Shown here: positions 52,466-61,814 of the stretch, one piece after another
How positions within the stretch are numbered: position 1 is the first letter of the stretch
Layout of the letters: each line of letters opens with the position of its first letter
From: CAIKZZ01 sp035604595
GTDB taxonomy: Bacteria > Pseudomonadota > Gammaproteobacteria > Steroidobacterales > Steroidobacteraceae
NCBI GenBank assembly: GCA_035604595.1
Contig: DATNIE010000013.1
Location: 65,693 to 129,692 of the forward strand
Direction: 5' to 3'
Length of the DNA: 64,000 bases
Notes under the pieces: model-generated
What the model was told of the DNA's origin: nothing
Databases searched by the model: none
Seen by the model: only the letters and a program-made list of their open reading frames with translations
Translations under genes and position numbers: made by a program

Positions 52466-52947
52466 GGCGGTGCTGTGACCTCAGCGAGGCACGTCGATCG
52501 CCGCCGTATTGACGCGGGCACACGCATGAGAGAGTCGCAACGCGCGCCTCGCGCCCGGTGAATTCCAGCACAGCTGGTTAGCGACTTCGTTGTTTTCCCG
52601 ACCGGGAAAACGGTCAGGCACGGCCCGCCATAGGGGGTGCCGTGGCATGCGCTCCGGCACCCGGCTCATGACGCAGGTTCCGTGCGCTCGAAACGACGCG
52701 CGTGGCTGAGCCTTCGAGTCGCGAGCACCTCAAACAGCGAGTTCCGATCGCAGTAGTTTGCGTAGGACCTCGGATCCAGGTCGTATCCGCTCCCCCCTTC
52801 CCGACCGGCCTGCCCGACGCCCGGGGCGGAACGAGATACCTGCACGGGCGCATCACGTCCGCGGTTCGATGTCTGGGCGATCTTCTGCATGGGCTGTTCC
52901 GACATGCGGCGCATTCCGGTACGGCGACCCGGTCCGCGTCCCCTGGC
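52466..52947. other. Intergenic region alkB / VOC protein
   Basis: About 480 bases without a firm gene. The minus strand holds an 82-codon ORF (52666-52914), listed separately as doubtful. Nothing else was recognised. Confidence 0.4.
52666..52914 (-). CDS. Doubtful small ORF downstream of the VOC gene
   Basis: This 82-codon ORF begins 33 bases after the VOC gene on the same strand. Its second half (G-Y-D-L-D-P-R-S-Y-A-N-Y-C-D-R-N) looks more protein-like than neighbouring shadow frames, and internal ATG codons at residues 4 and 9 are possible starts. I recognise no family and see no good ribosome-binding site. It may be a small gene, a remnant or chance. Confidence 0.3.
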   Translation of the reverse strand: MRRMSEQPMQKIAQTSNRGRDAPVQVSRSAPGVGQAGREGGSGYDLDPRSYANYCDRNSLFEVLATRRLSHARRFERTEPAS

Positions 52948-53448
52948 TCAGGCGAGCGCTGCGGTCCGCCGTCGTTTGTCGGACGTCCAGCGATCGAGCT
53001 TCTCCCGTGCGCCGTTTTTCGCCGGATCCATTGCGGTGTCGTGATCGGGCGTTTTCGCGGCAAGTTCGATGACGTAACCGTTGGGATCGCGAAAGTAGAT
53101 CGAATGGATGAATCCGTGATCCGAGACACCCCGCGTCTCGATACCGGCCGCCTTGCCCTTGGCGAACATGCCGTCAAGGGTCCGCGTGTCGACCTCGAGC
53201 GCGATGTGCAGATCGTAGTCGTGCTGCGCCTTGAATTCGAACGGCATGTCGGGGGCTTCGAAGAATGCCAGGTACGAGCCATCCCCAAGCTCGTAGAACG
53301 TGTGCAGCGTTCCGGTCTTGCGACCGCTTTTGGTCTCCTTGATCTCGAGCGTTCCGGCGAGCGGCAGTCCGAGAAAGTCCTGGTAAAACTGTCGCGTCTG
53401 CTCCGAATCTCGGCAGCGGTACGCATTGTGGTGCAGACGGCGAATCAT
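52948..53448 (-). CDS. VOC-family (glyoxalase/dioxygenase-fold) protein
   Basis: The 166-residue protein of the vicinal-oxygen-chelate fold has paired beta-alpha-beta modules: H-H-N-A-Y-R-C-R-D-S at the start, F-Y-Q-D-F-L-G-L-P, H-I-A-L-E-V-D in the middle and S-I-Y-F-R-D-P-N-G-Y-V-I-E-L at the end. The two metal-ligand positions (early His, His in the middle, Glu at the end) are present. Such enzymes act as extradiol dioxygenases, glyoxalases or resistance proteins; no specific role is clear. ATG 53448 has AGGAG 7 bases upstream. Confidence 0.85.
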   Translation of the reverse strand: MIRRLHHNAYRCRDSEQTRQFYQDFLGLPLAGTLEIKETKSGRKTGTLHTFYELGDGSYLAFFEAPDMPFEFKAQHDYDLHIALEVDTRTLDGMFAKGKAAGIETRGVSDHGFIHSIYFRDPNGYVIELAAKTPDHDTAMDPAKNGAREKLDRWTSDKRRRTAALA

Positions 53449-53744
53449 GCAGCTCTCCTGCTCCGGCTTCGAACGGCGACGAGGAATTGGCCCTTGACGA
53501 GCGCGGCGAGGCCACCGATTGCCTCGCTTGCCCTGCAAGTCTAGCCCGGCTCCGTTCGCGAAGGTGAATCGACTCCCTGCAGGTCGGGTCGACAGTCAGC
53601 CAGGTTGGTGAGGCGGAGGGCCAATCGAGCGCGCCTCTCTGCCGACACCGGCTGCTGCGGCAGGCGTCACAATGACGCTCCATTGTCCAACACGCGGCGG
53701 GCCGCTGCGCTAACCTCACATGGCGATCGTTGCCGGGGACACGC

Positions 53745-55670
53745 ATGGCTAAGGCCTACGCCGATACTGTGGCCAGAATCGAGGACGCGGGCATCGACCG
53801 CCCCCTACCCGTTGCCGGCTTCCGCGGAACTGCCGAACAGATCGAGCGGCAGTGGTTTGAGCAGGTCTACCGGGGCCGCGGCGACGTGATGCCTCAGCTG
53901 ACGACGCGCGCAATCCTGGTCGGCTCGCTGCTCGGGGGAGTCCTATCGCTCACCAATCTGTACATCGGCCTCAAGGCCGGCTGGGGATTCGGCGTCACGA
54001 TCACCGCCTGCATCGTGTCGTACGGCCTGTGGTCGGTGTTGCTCAGGTTGGGCATCGCCAAGACTCCGATGACCATTCTCGAAAACAACTGCATGCAGTC
54101 AACGGCGAGTGCCGCCGGGTATTCGACCGGCACGACCCTGGTATCCGCATTCGCCGCCTACTTCATGATCAACAATCACGCTTTGCCCGTCGGGCTGACA
54201 CTCGCCTGGGTACTGTTCCTCGGTGTGCTCGGCGTGACGATGGCGATCCCGATGAAGCGGCAGATGATCAACGTCGAGCAGCTGCGCTTTCCCACCGGAA
54301 TCGCCACGGCCGAGACGCTGAGCGCGCTGTACTCCCGGGGGGATCGAGCCCGGCAGTCGGCCCGAGCCCTCACCTACGCCGCGATCGCGGCCGCGGTCAG
54401 CCAGTTCTGGACCGACGGACTGCGACTCGTCAGCGTGAAGCTTGCGCCGTTCGGCCTCGGTGATCTCGTCGGCAAGCTCAACCTGGCCCTGGTCGGACCG
54501 GCCTGGACGAGCCGCACGGTCGCGTTCGTATGGGACCCGATCTTCATGGCCGCCGGCGTGCTGATGGGCCTGCGGTCCGCCGCGAGCATCCTGGTGGGAG
54601 GCACGCTCTGCTGGTGCGTATTCGTGCCTTACATGCAGGCACACGGGGTCATCACTGGCCACAGCTACCGGGACATCATCCAGTGGACGCTGTGGGGCGG
54701 GGTGTCCTGCATGGTCGTGAACGGTTTGCTGGCATTCGGGCTGGAGTGGCGAACTATTGCGCGCGCTTTTCGCGGGCTTCGCAGCCTGTTCCGAGATCGG
54801 GCGTCGAGTCCGACAGGGATCGATGCGATTGAGACACCGACATCCTGGTTTTTCGCCGGTCAGCTGGTGTCGCTCGCGGCATTAGCATGGCTCGCCAAGG
54901 TCAGTTTCGGCATGCCGTTCTGGCAGAGCACGATCGCTGTGGTGCTGTCGTTCTTCCTGGCCCTCGTCGCCTGCCGCGTCACCGGCGAGACGGACACGAC
55001 TCCGACAGGTGCGATGGGCAAGGTCACGCAGCTCACCTTTGGCGCTCTCAGCCCCGGCAACATGAACGTCAACCTGATGAGCGCCAACATCACCGCGAGT
55101 GCAGCGATTTCAGCGGCCGACCTGCTGACCGATCTGAAAAGCGGTTATCTGCTCGGCGCCCATCCAAGGAAGCAGTTCCTGGCGCAATTTGCCGGCATAT
55201 TCATCGGCACGCTGTGCACCGTACTCGCATTCCAGGTCATGGTCCCCACGGCGTCCGTGCTTGGATCGGACCAGTTCCCGGCCCCGGCCGCCCAGTCGTG
55301 GCGAGCCGTCGCGATCGCACTCAGCAAGGGGCTCGAATCTCTTGAGCCGGTCAAGGTCTGGTCGATAGCCATCGGCGGCTTGGTCGGCCTGCTGCTGACG
55401 CTCGTGCCGCGGTGGTTTCCAAAGTACGCCAAGTGGATGCCGTCGGCAGCAGGGGTCGGCCTGTCTTGGACTTTCCACTGGTATTACGGCTTTCTGTTCT
55501 TCCTCGGCGCGATCACCGGGTGGTGCATGGAGCGCGCGCGGCCGGCGAAGGCTGAGCTGTACAACTATCCGGTCGCCGCGGGGATCATTGCCGGCGGTTC
55601 GCTGATGGGCGTGCTGCTGATCTTCTGGGAAAACGGGCCGGTCGTGATTAGACAACTGCTCGGCCCGTAG
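53745..55670 (+). CDS. OPT-family oligopeptide transporter
   Basis: The 641-residue inner-membrane protein has about 15 hydrophobic segments. OPT features include N-L-Y-I-G-L-K-A-G-W-G-F-G, E-N-N-C-M-Q-S-T-A-S-A-A-G-Y, E-Q-L-R-F-P-T-G-I-A-T-A-E and F-H-W-Y-Y-G. OPT proteins import peptides or metal chelates with protons. ATG 53745 follows a GGGGA sequence; the TTG upstream at 53730 is less likely. It stands alone on its strand. With the exported peptidases in the window it fits a peptide-using lifestyle. Confidence 0.9.
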   Translation: MAKAYADTVARIEDAGIDRPLPVAGFRGTAEQIERQWFEQVYRGRGDVMPQLTTRAILVGSLLGGVLSLTNLYIGLKAGWGFGVTITACIVSYGLWSVLLRLGIAKTPMTILENNCMQSTASAAGYSTGTTLVSAFAAYFMINNHALPVGLTLAWVLFLGVLGVTMAIPMKRQMINVEQLRFPTGIATAETLSALYSRGDRARQSARALTYAAIAAAVSQFWTDGLRLVSVKLAPFGLGDLVGKLNLALVGPAWTSRTVAFVWDPIFMAAGVLMGLRSAASILVGGTLCWCVFVPYMQAHGVITGHSYRDIIQWTLWGGVSCMVVNGLLAFGLEWRTIARAFRGLRSLFRDRASSPTGIDAIETPTSWFFAGQLVSLAALAWLAKVSFGMPFWQSTIAVVLSFFLALVACRVTGETDTTPTGAMGKVTQLTFGALSPGNMNVNLMSANITASAAISAADLLTDLKSGYLLGAHPRKQFLAQFAGIFIGTLCTVLAFQVMVPTASVLGSDQFPAPAAQSWRAVAIALSKGLESLEPVKVWSIAIGGLVGLLLTLVPRWFPKYAKWMPSAAGVGLSWTFHWYYGFLFFLGAITGWCMERARPAKAELYNYPVAAGIIAGGSLMGVLLIFWENGPVVIRQLLGP

Positions 55671-56034
55671 CAGACCTGCGTCCGGGCACCGCACGCACTT
55701 CCCCGGCGAGGAATGGGCGCGTTCTGACGCTCCGGATCGAGGTGAATCGGCCTTCGACCCCGACGGCGCGTGCCGGGCAAGTTCCGCCATTCGGTCAGTC
55801 GGAATGCCTGCGGAAGAGCTGTCGGTGACGACCAACGCGTCGGGAGTCGCGCCTGCGAATGTCAGGCCGACTCGCGCAGGCAGCACACTGCCCGACGGGG
55901 GTACCCGACGCCGCGGCTCGAACCGATTTTCGTCCCTCAAAACTGTCGGCGAGTAGGCGCGCCGGCGTGGAACGTACGAGGGGCCATGCCGTAAGCTGCA
56001 GGGCCCCGCTTCGGGTGGCGTGAGGAGACACCGG
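55671..56034. other. Intergenic region after the OPT transporter
   Basis: In 364 bases I see no gene, repeat or clear terminator. The last 15 bases carry GAGGAG, the ribosome-binding site of the DUF1272 gene. Confidence 0.5.
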
Positions 56035-56283
56035 ATGCTGCAACTACGACCGAACTGCGAATGCTGTGACCAAGACCTGCCGCCGGACTCGACCGAGGCC
56101 CGTATCTGCTCGTTCGAGTGCACCTTCTGTGCACGCTGTGCCGATTCGATTCTGGGCAATGCGTGCCCGAACTGCGGAGGAGAGCTCGTTTGGCGTCCGC
56201 GTCGCCCTGCAAACACTCTCGCGTCTAACCCGCCGTCGGCTCAACGCATCCTTCGCCCGTCGGGGTGCGCCACGATTGCTTAA
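56035..56283 (+). CDS. DUF1272 cysteine-rich zinc-ribbon-like protein
   Basis: This 82-residue protein has a conserved cysteine pattern: C-E-C-C-D at residues 8-12, I-C-S-F-E-C-T-F-C-A-R-C in the middle and A-C-P-N-C-G-G-E-L. Together these form one or two small metal-binding knuckles, as in DUF1272 proteins; the role is unknown. The ATG at 56035 follows GAGGAG at good distance. The last 25 residues are disordered. The gene is not in an operon. Confidence 0.85.
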   Translation: MLQLRPNCECCDQDLPPDSTEARICSFECTFCARCADSILGNACPNCGGELVWRPRRPANTLASNPPSAQRILRPSGCATIA

Positions 56284-56513
56284 GCGCAAGACTGCTGAGA
56301 TCGGACGGCACGGTCGCAGGTGCGCGGCGTCCGGTCCCTCGACCGCCTGATCGGTTCGGGTTCTCGCTCCGGTGCTCAATGATTTTGGTCCGGACGCGGC
56401 CAGCCGTCCGGGAACACGGGCCGACCGCTGCCATGTGGTCAACTGCGGATCCTGGCCGTGGTAGATCGCCTAGTCGAGAGCAGCCGGTCGTCGGCTGGTG
56501 GTCGCTACAGGCG

Positions 56514-57263
56514 TTAGCGGTCTACACGACTGCGGGCGATCACCAATCGGTAACCAAGATCGATTGCGTCGAGATCCTGCAGCCCTGAGTAGCGACGGCC
56601 CCAAGCGCCTGAGGCGACGTCCTTTTCCAGCCGTGCGAGCTGGGGATCGACGTTGCCAATTCTTGAGAACGTCGAAATGCCCTCACGGACGAGCGGATCG
56701 AGATGCGCACGCGGCCGCTTCCAATGAGCCCCTAGGAACCCGTCGCGACAGTCTGCCGGAATCGGGACCTCTAGTATTTCTATTGATCCAAAAGCTTCGG
56801 CGAATCGCTCCAGGCTAGGAAAGATCCGACGGTCAGCCCGCAGCAACTCCGGAAGGTAGTCGAATAGCCAATAGCGCGCGTACACGTTGAAGTCGATGGT
56901 CAGAAAGACTACCCGGGACCGCGCTACGCGCGCGCATTCCGAGAAGCCCTTGGCTTGATCCGTCCAATGATGCACCGTCAGCACGCCGAGGACCGCATCA
57001 AAGCTACTGTCCTGGAACGGTAGCGCCTCCGCGCGAGCTTGCACCACGGGAGCGGCGCCTGCGGGACGCTGCGCGATCATCGTGCGAGACGGCTCAACTG
57101 CAATCACGCTTCGAGACGGTGGCTCATATGAGCCAGCCCCAGCGCCAACGTTCAGGATTGACGCGCAGCCATCAATGGTACTTGCAATCGCCGCCGCGAT
57201 CCGCGGATCGGTCTGTCGTCGGCTGGAGTACCCGCGCCCTATCCGGTCGTAGAGTGTCGCCAT
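56514..57263 (-). CDS. Class I SAM-dependent methyltransferase
   Basis: The 249-residue methyltransferase has the SAM motif I I-L-N-V-G-A-G-A-G-S-Y, an acidic V-E-P-S at the end of strand 2, A-L-P-F-Q-D-S-S-F-D-A-V at strand 4, and a UbiE/Methyltransf_11-like layout. The substrate is unknown. The start is at 57263; the preceding AAAGG is only 3 bases from the ATG. The region 56-58 kb looks slightly less GC-rich than the rest, but I did not compute it. It has no operon partner. Confidence 0.8.
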   Translation of the reverse strand: MATLYDRIGRGYSSRRQTDPRIAAAIASTIDGCASILNVGAGAGSYEPPSRSVIAVEPSRTMIAQRPAGAAPVVQARAEALPFQDSSFDAVLGVLTVHHWTDQAKGFSECARVARSRVVFLTIDFNVYARYWLFDYLPELLRADRRIFPSLERFAEAFGSIEILEVPIPADCRDGFLGAHWKRPRAHLDPLVREGISTFSRIGNVDPQLARLEKDVASGAWGRRYSGLQDLDAIDLGYRLVIARSRVDR

Positions 57264-57572
57264 TAACCTTTAAAGCTCCTCCATCTGCGGCGCCTGTGCA
57301 AGCGACCGAGCGTAGCCACGATTGACTCACTGCGGACAGGGAAAGCCTGGTCTGTCGAGCGCGAATTGGTGCCGTGATGACAGGAACGCGAACGCAAGCC
57401 GCGCGAAAGAGCACTGCCGCAGTCCCGGGTCCGAAGGCCGGATGCTCTGGTCGTCGACGCCCGGACTCCGCCGTTCGTGACCGGCAGCAAGGGCTCGCTC
57501 TCGGATGGTCAGCACCGCGATCCTTTGCGTGCCGATCAAGTCATTACCATCGCACGGGTGCTCGGCGCATCG
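57264..57572. other. Intergenic region between methyltransferase and MFS genes
   Basis: In 309 bases, upstream of one minus-strand gene and downstream of another, no supported gene or hairpin with a U-tract was seen. Confidence 0.45.
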
Positions 57573-58847
57573 TTACAGTCGGCCGCGCTCGAAGCGAGCC
57601 AGCAGCCAAGTGCCGACGGTGGTCAGAAACACCACGCCTACCAAGAGCAAGAAGACGGCATTCACTCCGGCGGTTTGCTTCAGCCAGCCGATCACCGGTT
57701 CCTGGACAATCGGGCCGACCGAGCCGAGTCCGTTGATGATGCCGGCGGCGAGCGCGGCCTGGCGGCGGCTTCCCGCATCCATCGCGCAGGCCCCAGACAG
57801 CAGCGAGTCTGGGCCCATTGCGGTGAAACCGATCAGACCGAGCAGTACTATGAAAAACGTCACCGACGACAATCCGACGAACCACATCAGCGACGTGAAT
57901 CCAAGACATCCGAGCGTCATCCAAAAGATCACCGGCGTACGGCGTGCACCCCCGATTCGATCCGACCAGACGCCGCCGGCGATCACGCCAAGGAATCCGA
58001 TCCAGTCGAATGCGGCGGACCAGTATCCGGCCCGGGTCGCGGACATACCAAACTGCTCGCTGAGTATCAGCGCGGACCAGCTGTCGAGTGCATAGCGGAG
58101 AAACTTGAAGCCGAAATAGATCACGCCCATTGCCACGATCGATCCGATCCAACCGACCGGCAGCGGCTGAGAGCCAGTAGTGCCGCCTTCATCAGCGGCC
58201 GGAACGTCGGCCTCAGCTTCGTCCTCGAGCGACAGACCGACCGACTGCGGTCGCTCGCGCGCCCAGAACGCGAAAAGCCCGGTGATCGCCAGCAGCGCGA
58301 TGCTCGAACCAAAGTATGACCATGCCATGCCGAGCCAGCCGAGCAGGAATGCGGCGAGCGCCTTGCCGGCGATCCCGCCCAACTGGTAGCAGGTTCCCCA
58401 GATGCCGAACAGCGTTCCGCGCTCGGAGCGGCGCGTCCAATTCGCGAACAAGGCCACGTTGTGCGGCCACCCGGTTGCTTGCGCAAATCCGTGAATGCCC
58501 ATCGTGATGCACATCCACAGGTAGGCGCTCGCTCGGTGCGAATCGACGAGCCAGCCCAGCTCGATGTTGCAGGCCGCTGCGACGACCATTCCCCACATCA
58601 GCACGGTCCGGCTTTGCATGCGCCGACCGAGCCACGCCGCGAGAAACTGACCCAGCATGTAGGTCATCAGATAAATGGTCCACGGGTAGGCGACGTGGAC
58701 GTCGTCGAGGCCGAACTGTTCCTTCAGCGGCCTCTTCAGGATCGCGTAGGTCTTGCGAACGAGATAGAAGCCGAAGTACGACAGCCAGGTCGCGGTGAAC
58801 AGTTGCACCCGGTAGCGGCGCAGCAGCGCCGAATGTGCGGCGTTCAC
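57573..58847 (-). CDS. MFS transporter of the organophosphate:phosphate antiporter type
   Basis: This 424-residue protein has 12 membrane helices. The N-terminus S-Y-F-G-F-Y-L-V-R-K-T-Y resembles the GlpT/UhpT group (sugar-phosphate or glycerol-3-phosphate exchange), and G-I-W-G-T-C-Y-Q-L-G-G and M-G-P-D-S-L-L-S-G-A match OPA members. The exact solute is unknown. Start is GTG 58847, overlapping the stop of the HAD phosphatase gene (GTGA). A transporter plus a sugar-phosphate phosphatase in one unit suggests use of a phosphorylated compound. Confidence 0.82.
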   Translation of the reverse strand: MNAAHSALLRRYRVQLFTATWLSYFGFYLVRKTYAILKRPLKEQFGLDDVHVAYPWTIYLMTYMLGQFLAAWLGRRMQSRTVLMWGMVVAAACNIELGWLVDSHRASAYLWMCITMGIHGFAQATGWPHNVALFANWTRRSERGTLFGIWGTCYQLGGIAGKALAAFLLGWLGMAWSYFGSSIALLAITGLFAFWARERPQSVGLSLEDEAEADVPAADEGGTTGSQPLPVGWIGSIVAMGVIYFGFKFLRYALDSWSALILSEQFGMSATRAGYWSAAFDWIGFLGVIAGGVWSDRIGGARRTPVIFWMTLGCLGFTSLMWFVGLSSVTFFIVLLGLIGFTAMGPDSLLSGACAMDAGSRRQAALAAGIINGLGSVGPIVQEPVIGWLKQTAGVNAVFLLLVGVVFLTTVGTWLLARFERGRL

Positions 58848-59551
58848 GTGAACGATCTGCCGGCAAGATCGTCGCTTCCGCGAATCAGCTGATCCCAGAA
58901 AGACGCCGGCAGCGCTCGGTAATCCCTAACAAAGGCCGAGGCGAGCGCGGCATTCTCCCCGACATCGTCCGCACAACACGTGACGAACATTGAACGCATA
59001 CCGGCTGCTCGTGCCGCAAGCAAGCCTGCGCGACTGTCCTCGAACACAAGCGCCTCTTCTGGATCGACCTCGAGCGCCCGTGCCGCCATCAGAAAACCTT
59101 CCGGGTCGGGCTTGCCGTTGCGCACATCATCCGCGCCGATGCGTGCGCGCTCATCAACCAGATCGGCAACCCCGAGCTTTTCGAGAAATCGTCCGATCAC
59201 CGCACGCGGACTCGAGGAGACGACGGCGAGCTTCAGCTTGTGGGCTGCGGCAGCTCGCAGCGCCTCGGGTGCACCGGGTATCGCTTTCACGTCGGTCGTG
59301 GCCGCGTTCCAGTGCGCGAGTAACTCGGCAACCAGCGCGGCGGTCGGCAGGTCCATCGGAGTCCGCGTTCGGATGAGCTCGGCGACGTGCTGCCAGGTGC
59401 GGCCACGTGTCTCAACGGGCGGTAGCGTGAAGCCGGTGATGCCATGGCGCGCAACGACCGCTTCAATGGTCCCGCCGGTGTGAGTCTCGGTGTCGACCAA
59501 CGTACCGTCGAGATCAAAGAGCAGAGCTCGTATGCGTCTGTAATGAGTCAC
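58844..59551 (-). CDS. HAD-family phosphatase/phosphoglucomutase-like hydrolase
   Basis: The 235-residue haloacid-dehalogenase-type enzyme has D-L-D-G-T-L-V-D-T (nucleophile Asp) near residue 14, V-V-S-S-S-P in motif II, K-P-D-P-E-G-F in motif III and V-F-E-D-S-R-A-G in motif IV. A helical cap follows motif I, as in beta-phosphoglucomutase and phosphoglycolate phosphatases. Start is GTG 59551. It is coupled to the OPA-like transporter gene downstream, so a sugar phosphate is the likely substrate class. Confidence 0.85.
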   Translation of the reverse strand: MTHYRRIRALLFDLDGTLVDTETHTGGTIEAVVARHGITGFTLPPVETRGRTWQHVAELIRTRTPMDLPTAALVAELLAHWNAATTDVKAIPGAPEALRAAAAHKLKLAVVSSSPRAVIGRFLEKLGVADLVDERARIGADDVRNGKPDPEGFLMAARALEVDPEEALVFEDSRAGLLAARAAGMRSMFVTCCADDVGENAALASAFVRDYRALPASFWDQLIRGSDDLAGRSFT

Positions 59552-60185
59552 GTCTCAGACTCCGATCGCTCGGCAGCCCGGGCTCCGACATCATCCGACC
59601 CGAACGTAGCATAGTGTCCGCCGCGAGGTGTGCTGAGCGCGCTGTGACTCACCTGTCATCGCACAAAGTTATGCCTGCTGTGCGCCGAGTGCTCCTGCTG
59701 ATCCTCTCCAACGTCAGCAAGTCAGAGACTCTCTAACATATGTTGGGGTCATGTTGCATCGAAATCGGCGTGCTGTCACGCGCCTGCGAAGGAATAAGCG
59801 ACGCGGACAGATCGAAGATTCTTTGGAATCGTTCCCAGGTGGCCTGCCGCGGCTTCACCGTTACCGGCGGATTTGCGAAGCCGGTTCTTCGCAAAGTGAA
59901 CCGACCTGGACAGCAAATCTGCAGATGCGTCCGACGTTGGATCTGTTAAGCGCAACCGCGCGCGACTTGGCCGTGGCCGGGAGATTTCAAACTGCCGGGC
60001 GACGCGTTGGCGTCGCGCGAAAGTCCGCCCCGATACGCTGCGTTTACGCCGTCGGTCTTCGAGTCTTCGATTTCCTCGGTGGCCGCCGCGTTCGCGGTGT
60101 GCCTAGACTCGAAACGTCGGCGGTGCTGTCCGGGACCGACCGCTCGTCGCCTGTCAGCAGCAGCGGTGTGTTGCGAGGACGGCGA
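59552..60185. other. 634-base region without a supported gene
   Basis: This is the longest gene-free stretch. Plus-strand frames (59740-59949, 59751-60200) are Arg/Ser-rich and lack ribosome-binding sites, so I do not call them. It holds a 10-base palindrome AACATATGTT (59735-59744) and the inverted repeat listed below. It lies upstream of the HAD gene and downstream of the ECF42 gene. Confidence 0.5.
59872..59895. repeat. Perfect 9-base inverted repeat, loop of 6
   Basis: TTTGCGAAG and CTTCGCAAA pair perfectly around CCGGTT. No U-tract follows on either strand, so it is more like a protein-binding site or RNA hairpin than an intrinsic terminator. Confidence 0.5.
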
Positions 60186-61439
60186 TCAATCTGGCGTTAG
60201 CATCGACTGTCGTCGCTGCAAGAACCGGCGAACGGCGACGTCGCGTTCCAGACCGATCGCGACCTCATATGCGTGATGAGCTGCGCCAATTGCGCCTGTC
60301 GTCGCCAGCAGCTCTGCGCGCGCAGCCCAGTACGGCTGGTAGTCATTCAGCCGCATGTCAGGGACCAGCTCTTGCATTGCCTCCAAAGCCGCGGCTGCGC
60401 CATGCAGCTCGCGGATCGCCAGCGCTCGATTGATGGCGACGACCGGAGAGCCAGACAGCGCCAGCAATGCGTCGTATAGCTGAACCACCTCCGGCCAATT
60501 CGCAAGCCCCGTGCGACGACGGTACACGTGCGCTGATTGCAACGCACCCTCGAGTTGATACCGCCCGATACGGCCTAACGCGCTCGCGCGCCGAAGTAGC
60601 GCCTCGGCCGCATCGATCAGCTGCGAGTTCCAAAGCGCCGGATCCTGCTCGGCGAGCGGCACATACTCCCCCTCGGCATTGCGCCGCGCCCGGCGCCGAG
60701 CCTCTGCGTGCAGCATGAGTGCAAGCAGCCCCAGCGCCTCCGGCTCTGCTGGCAGCAGGTCCGCCAGCAGCGTCGCCAGATAAATGGTCTCTTCAGCGAG
60801 ATCGCGGCGGACGACATCGGTCCCGCCCGGATCTGTCCAGCTCTCGGTGAACGCGGCGTAGATGGCATCCAGTACGGTGTCGAGCCGGCCGGGCAGCTCC
60901 TCTCGCTCCGGCACGCGGAACGGAATGCCCGCTTGCCGGATCTTGCTCTTCGCCCGGACCAGGCGCTTGCCCATGGTCGCCGGAGACGTTAGGAATGCCG
61001 AGGCGATCGTTTTCGCATCCAATCCAAGGACAACCTGAAGCATCAACGGCGCACGGATTCCGGTCTCGAGAGCCGGATGTCCGCACGCGAACATCAGCGC
61101 CAGACGCTGGTCCGGGATCGCCTCGCCCTCCGCCGCGGCGACGAACTCCTCAGCGAGGAGCTGCCGTTGCGCGGCCGCTGCCTCGCCGCTGCGGCGCCGC
61201 CGGGCGATATCAATGGCCTTGCGGCGAGCCACGGTCAGCAGCCACGCTTCAGGGTTCAGCGGACAGCCATTCTCTGGCCAATCTGTCAGCGCCGACGCGA
61301 ATGCCTCCGACAGCGCATCCTCGGCTGCCGCCACATCGCGTGTGCGCGCCGCAAGAAATGCGACGAGCTTCCCGTAGCTGCGGCGCGCAACCGCATCGGC
61401 AGTGGCGCGTGCACGCGTGTCAACATCGCGGCCGCTCAT
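60186..61439 (-). CDS. ECF42-type sigma factor with DUF6596/TPR-like C-terminus
   Basis: The 417-residue protein has ECF sigma regions 2 (E-D-A-L-S-E-A-F-A-S-A, W-P-E-N-G-C-P-L-N-P-E-A-W-L-L-T-V-A-R) and 4 (V-V-L-G-L-D-A-K-T-I-A-S-A-F). They are followed by a long helical C-terminal domain (D-A-I-Y-A-A-F-T-E, A-L-L-A-L-S-G-S-P-V-V-A-I-N-R-A). This is the ECF42 pattern, in which the extension replaces an anti-sigma factor. It is preceded by its usual partner, a DGPF protein, 21 bases away on the same strand. Confidence 0.9.
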   Translation of the reverse strand: MSGRDVDTRARATADAVARRSYGKLVAFLAARTRDVAAAEDALSEAFASALTDWPENGCPLNPEAWLLTVARRKAIDIARRRRSGEAAAAQRQLLAEEFVAAAEGEAIPDQRLALMFACGHPALETGIRAPLMLQVVLGLDAKTIASAFLTSPATMGKRLVRAKSKIRQAGIPFRVPEREELPGRLDTVLDAIYAAFTESWTDPGGTDVVRRDLAEETIYLATLLADLLPAEPEALGLLALMLHAEARRRARRNAEGEYVPLAEQDPALWNSQLIDAAEALLRRASALGRIGRYQLEGALQSAHVYRRRTGLANWPEVVQLYDALLALSGSPVVAINRALAIRELHGAAAALEAMQELVPDMRLNDYQPYWAARAELLATTGAIGAAHHAYEVAIGLERDVAVRRFLQRRQSMLTPD

Positions 61440-61460
61440 GCACTCACGCCTTGGTAGAGG

Positions 61461-61814
61461 TTAACCGGGAGCGACAAACAGCGGACGCACCTCCACGATG
61501 CCGTGGCTTGCGGCCGGGCACCGCGCCGCCCAGGACATCGCCGCATCGAGATCGGGTACGTCGATCAGGTAGTAACCGCCCAATTGCTCTTTCGACTCGG
61601 CATAGGGCCCGTCCAGAACCTGCGATTTGCCGTTGACGATGCGCACGGTCGTTGCAGCCGCAACCGGCTGGAGGCGACTTCCCCCCTTAAAGGCACCGGC
61701 CTTCTTCAACGCCTCGGTGTACGCCTCATAGGCCGCAGCTGCCCGTTTTTGCTCCGCCGGCGCCAACTTGGACCAGCCACTCTCGTTCGCATACAGCATT
61801 AGAATGTATTGCAC
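61461..61814 (-). CDS. YCII/DGPF-domain protein, ECF42 partner
   Basis: This 117-residue protein opens Q-Y-I-L-M-L-Y-A-N-E and contains V-L-D-G-P-Y-A-E-S-K-E-Q-L-G-G-Y-Y-L-I, the D-G-P-[FY] signature for which the family is named. DGPF proteins are encoded next to ECF42 sigma factors and are often their targets; their chemistry is unclear. Start is GTG 61814, with GGAGA 7 bases upstream. It precedes the sigma gene in one transcript. Confidence 0.9.
   Translation of the reverse strand: MQYILMLYANESGWSKLAPAEQKRAAAAYEAYTEALKKAGAFKGGSRLQPVAAATTVRIVNGKSQVLDGPYAESKEQLGGYYLIDVPDLDAAMSWAARCPAASHGIVEVRPLFVAPG

Noticed and set aside
59872..59895. Inverted repeat as a transcription terminator
   Set aside because: No U-tract follows on either strand.
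59751..60200. 149-codon ORF in the 634-base gap
   Set aside because: Arg/Ser-rich, no ribosome-binding site, no recognisable domain, and it runs into the ECF42 gene end.
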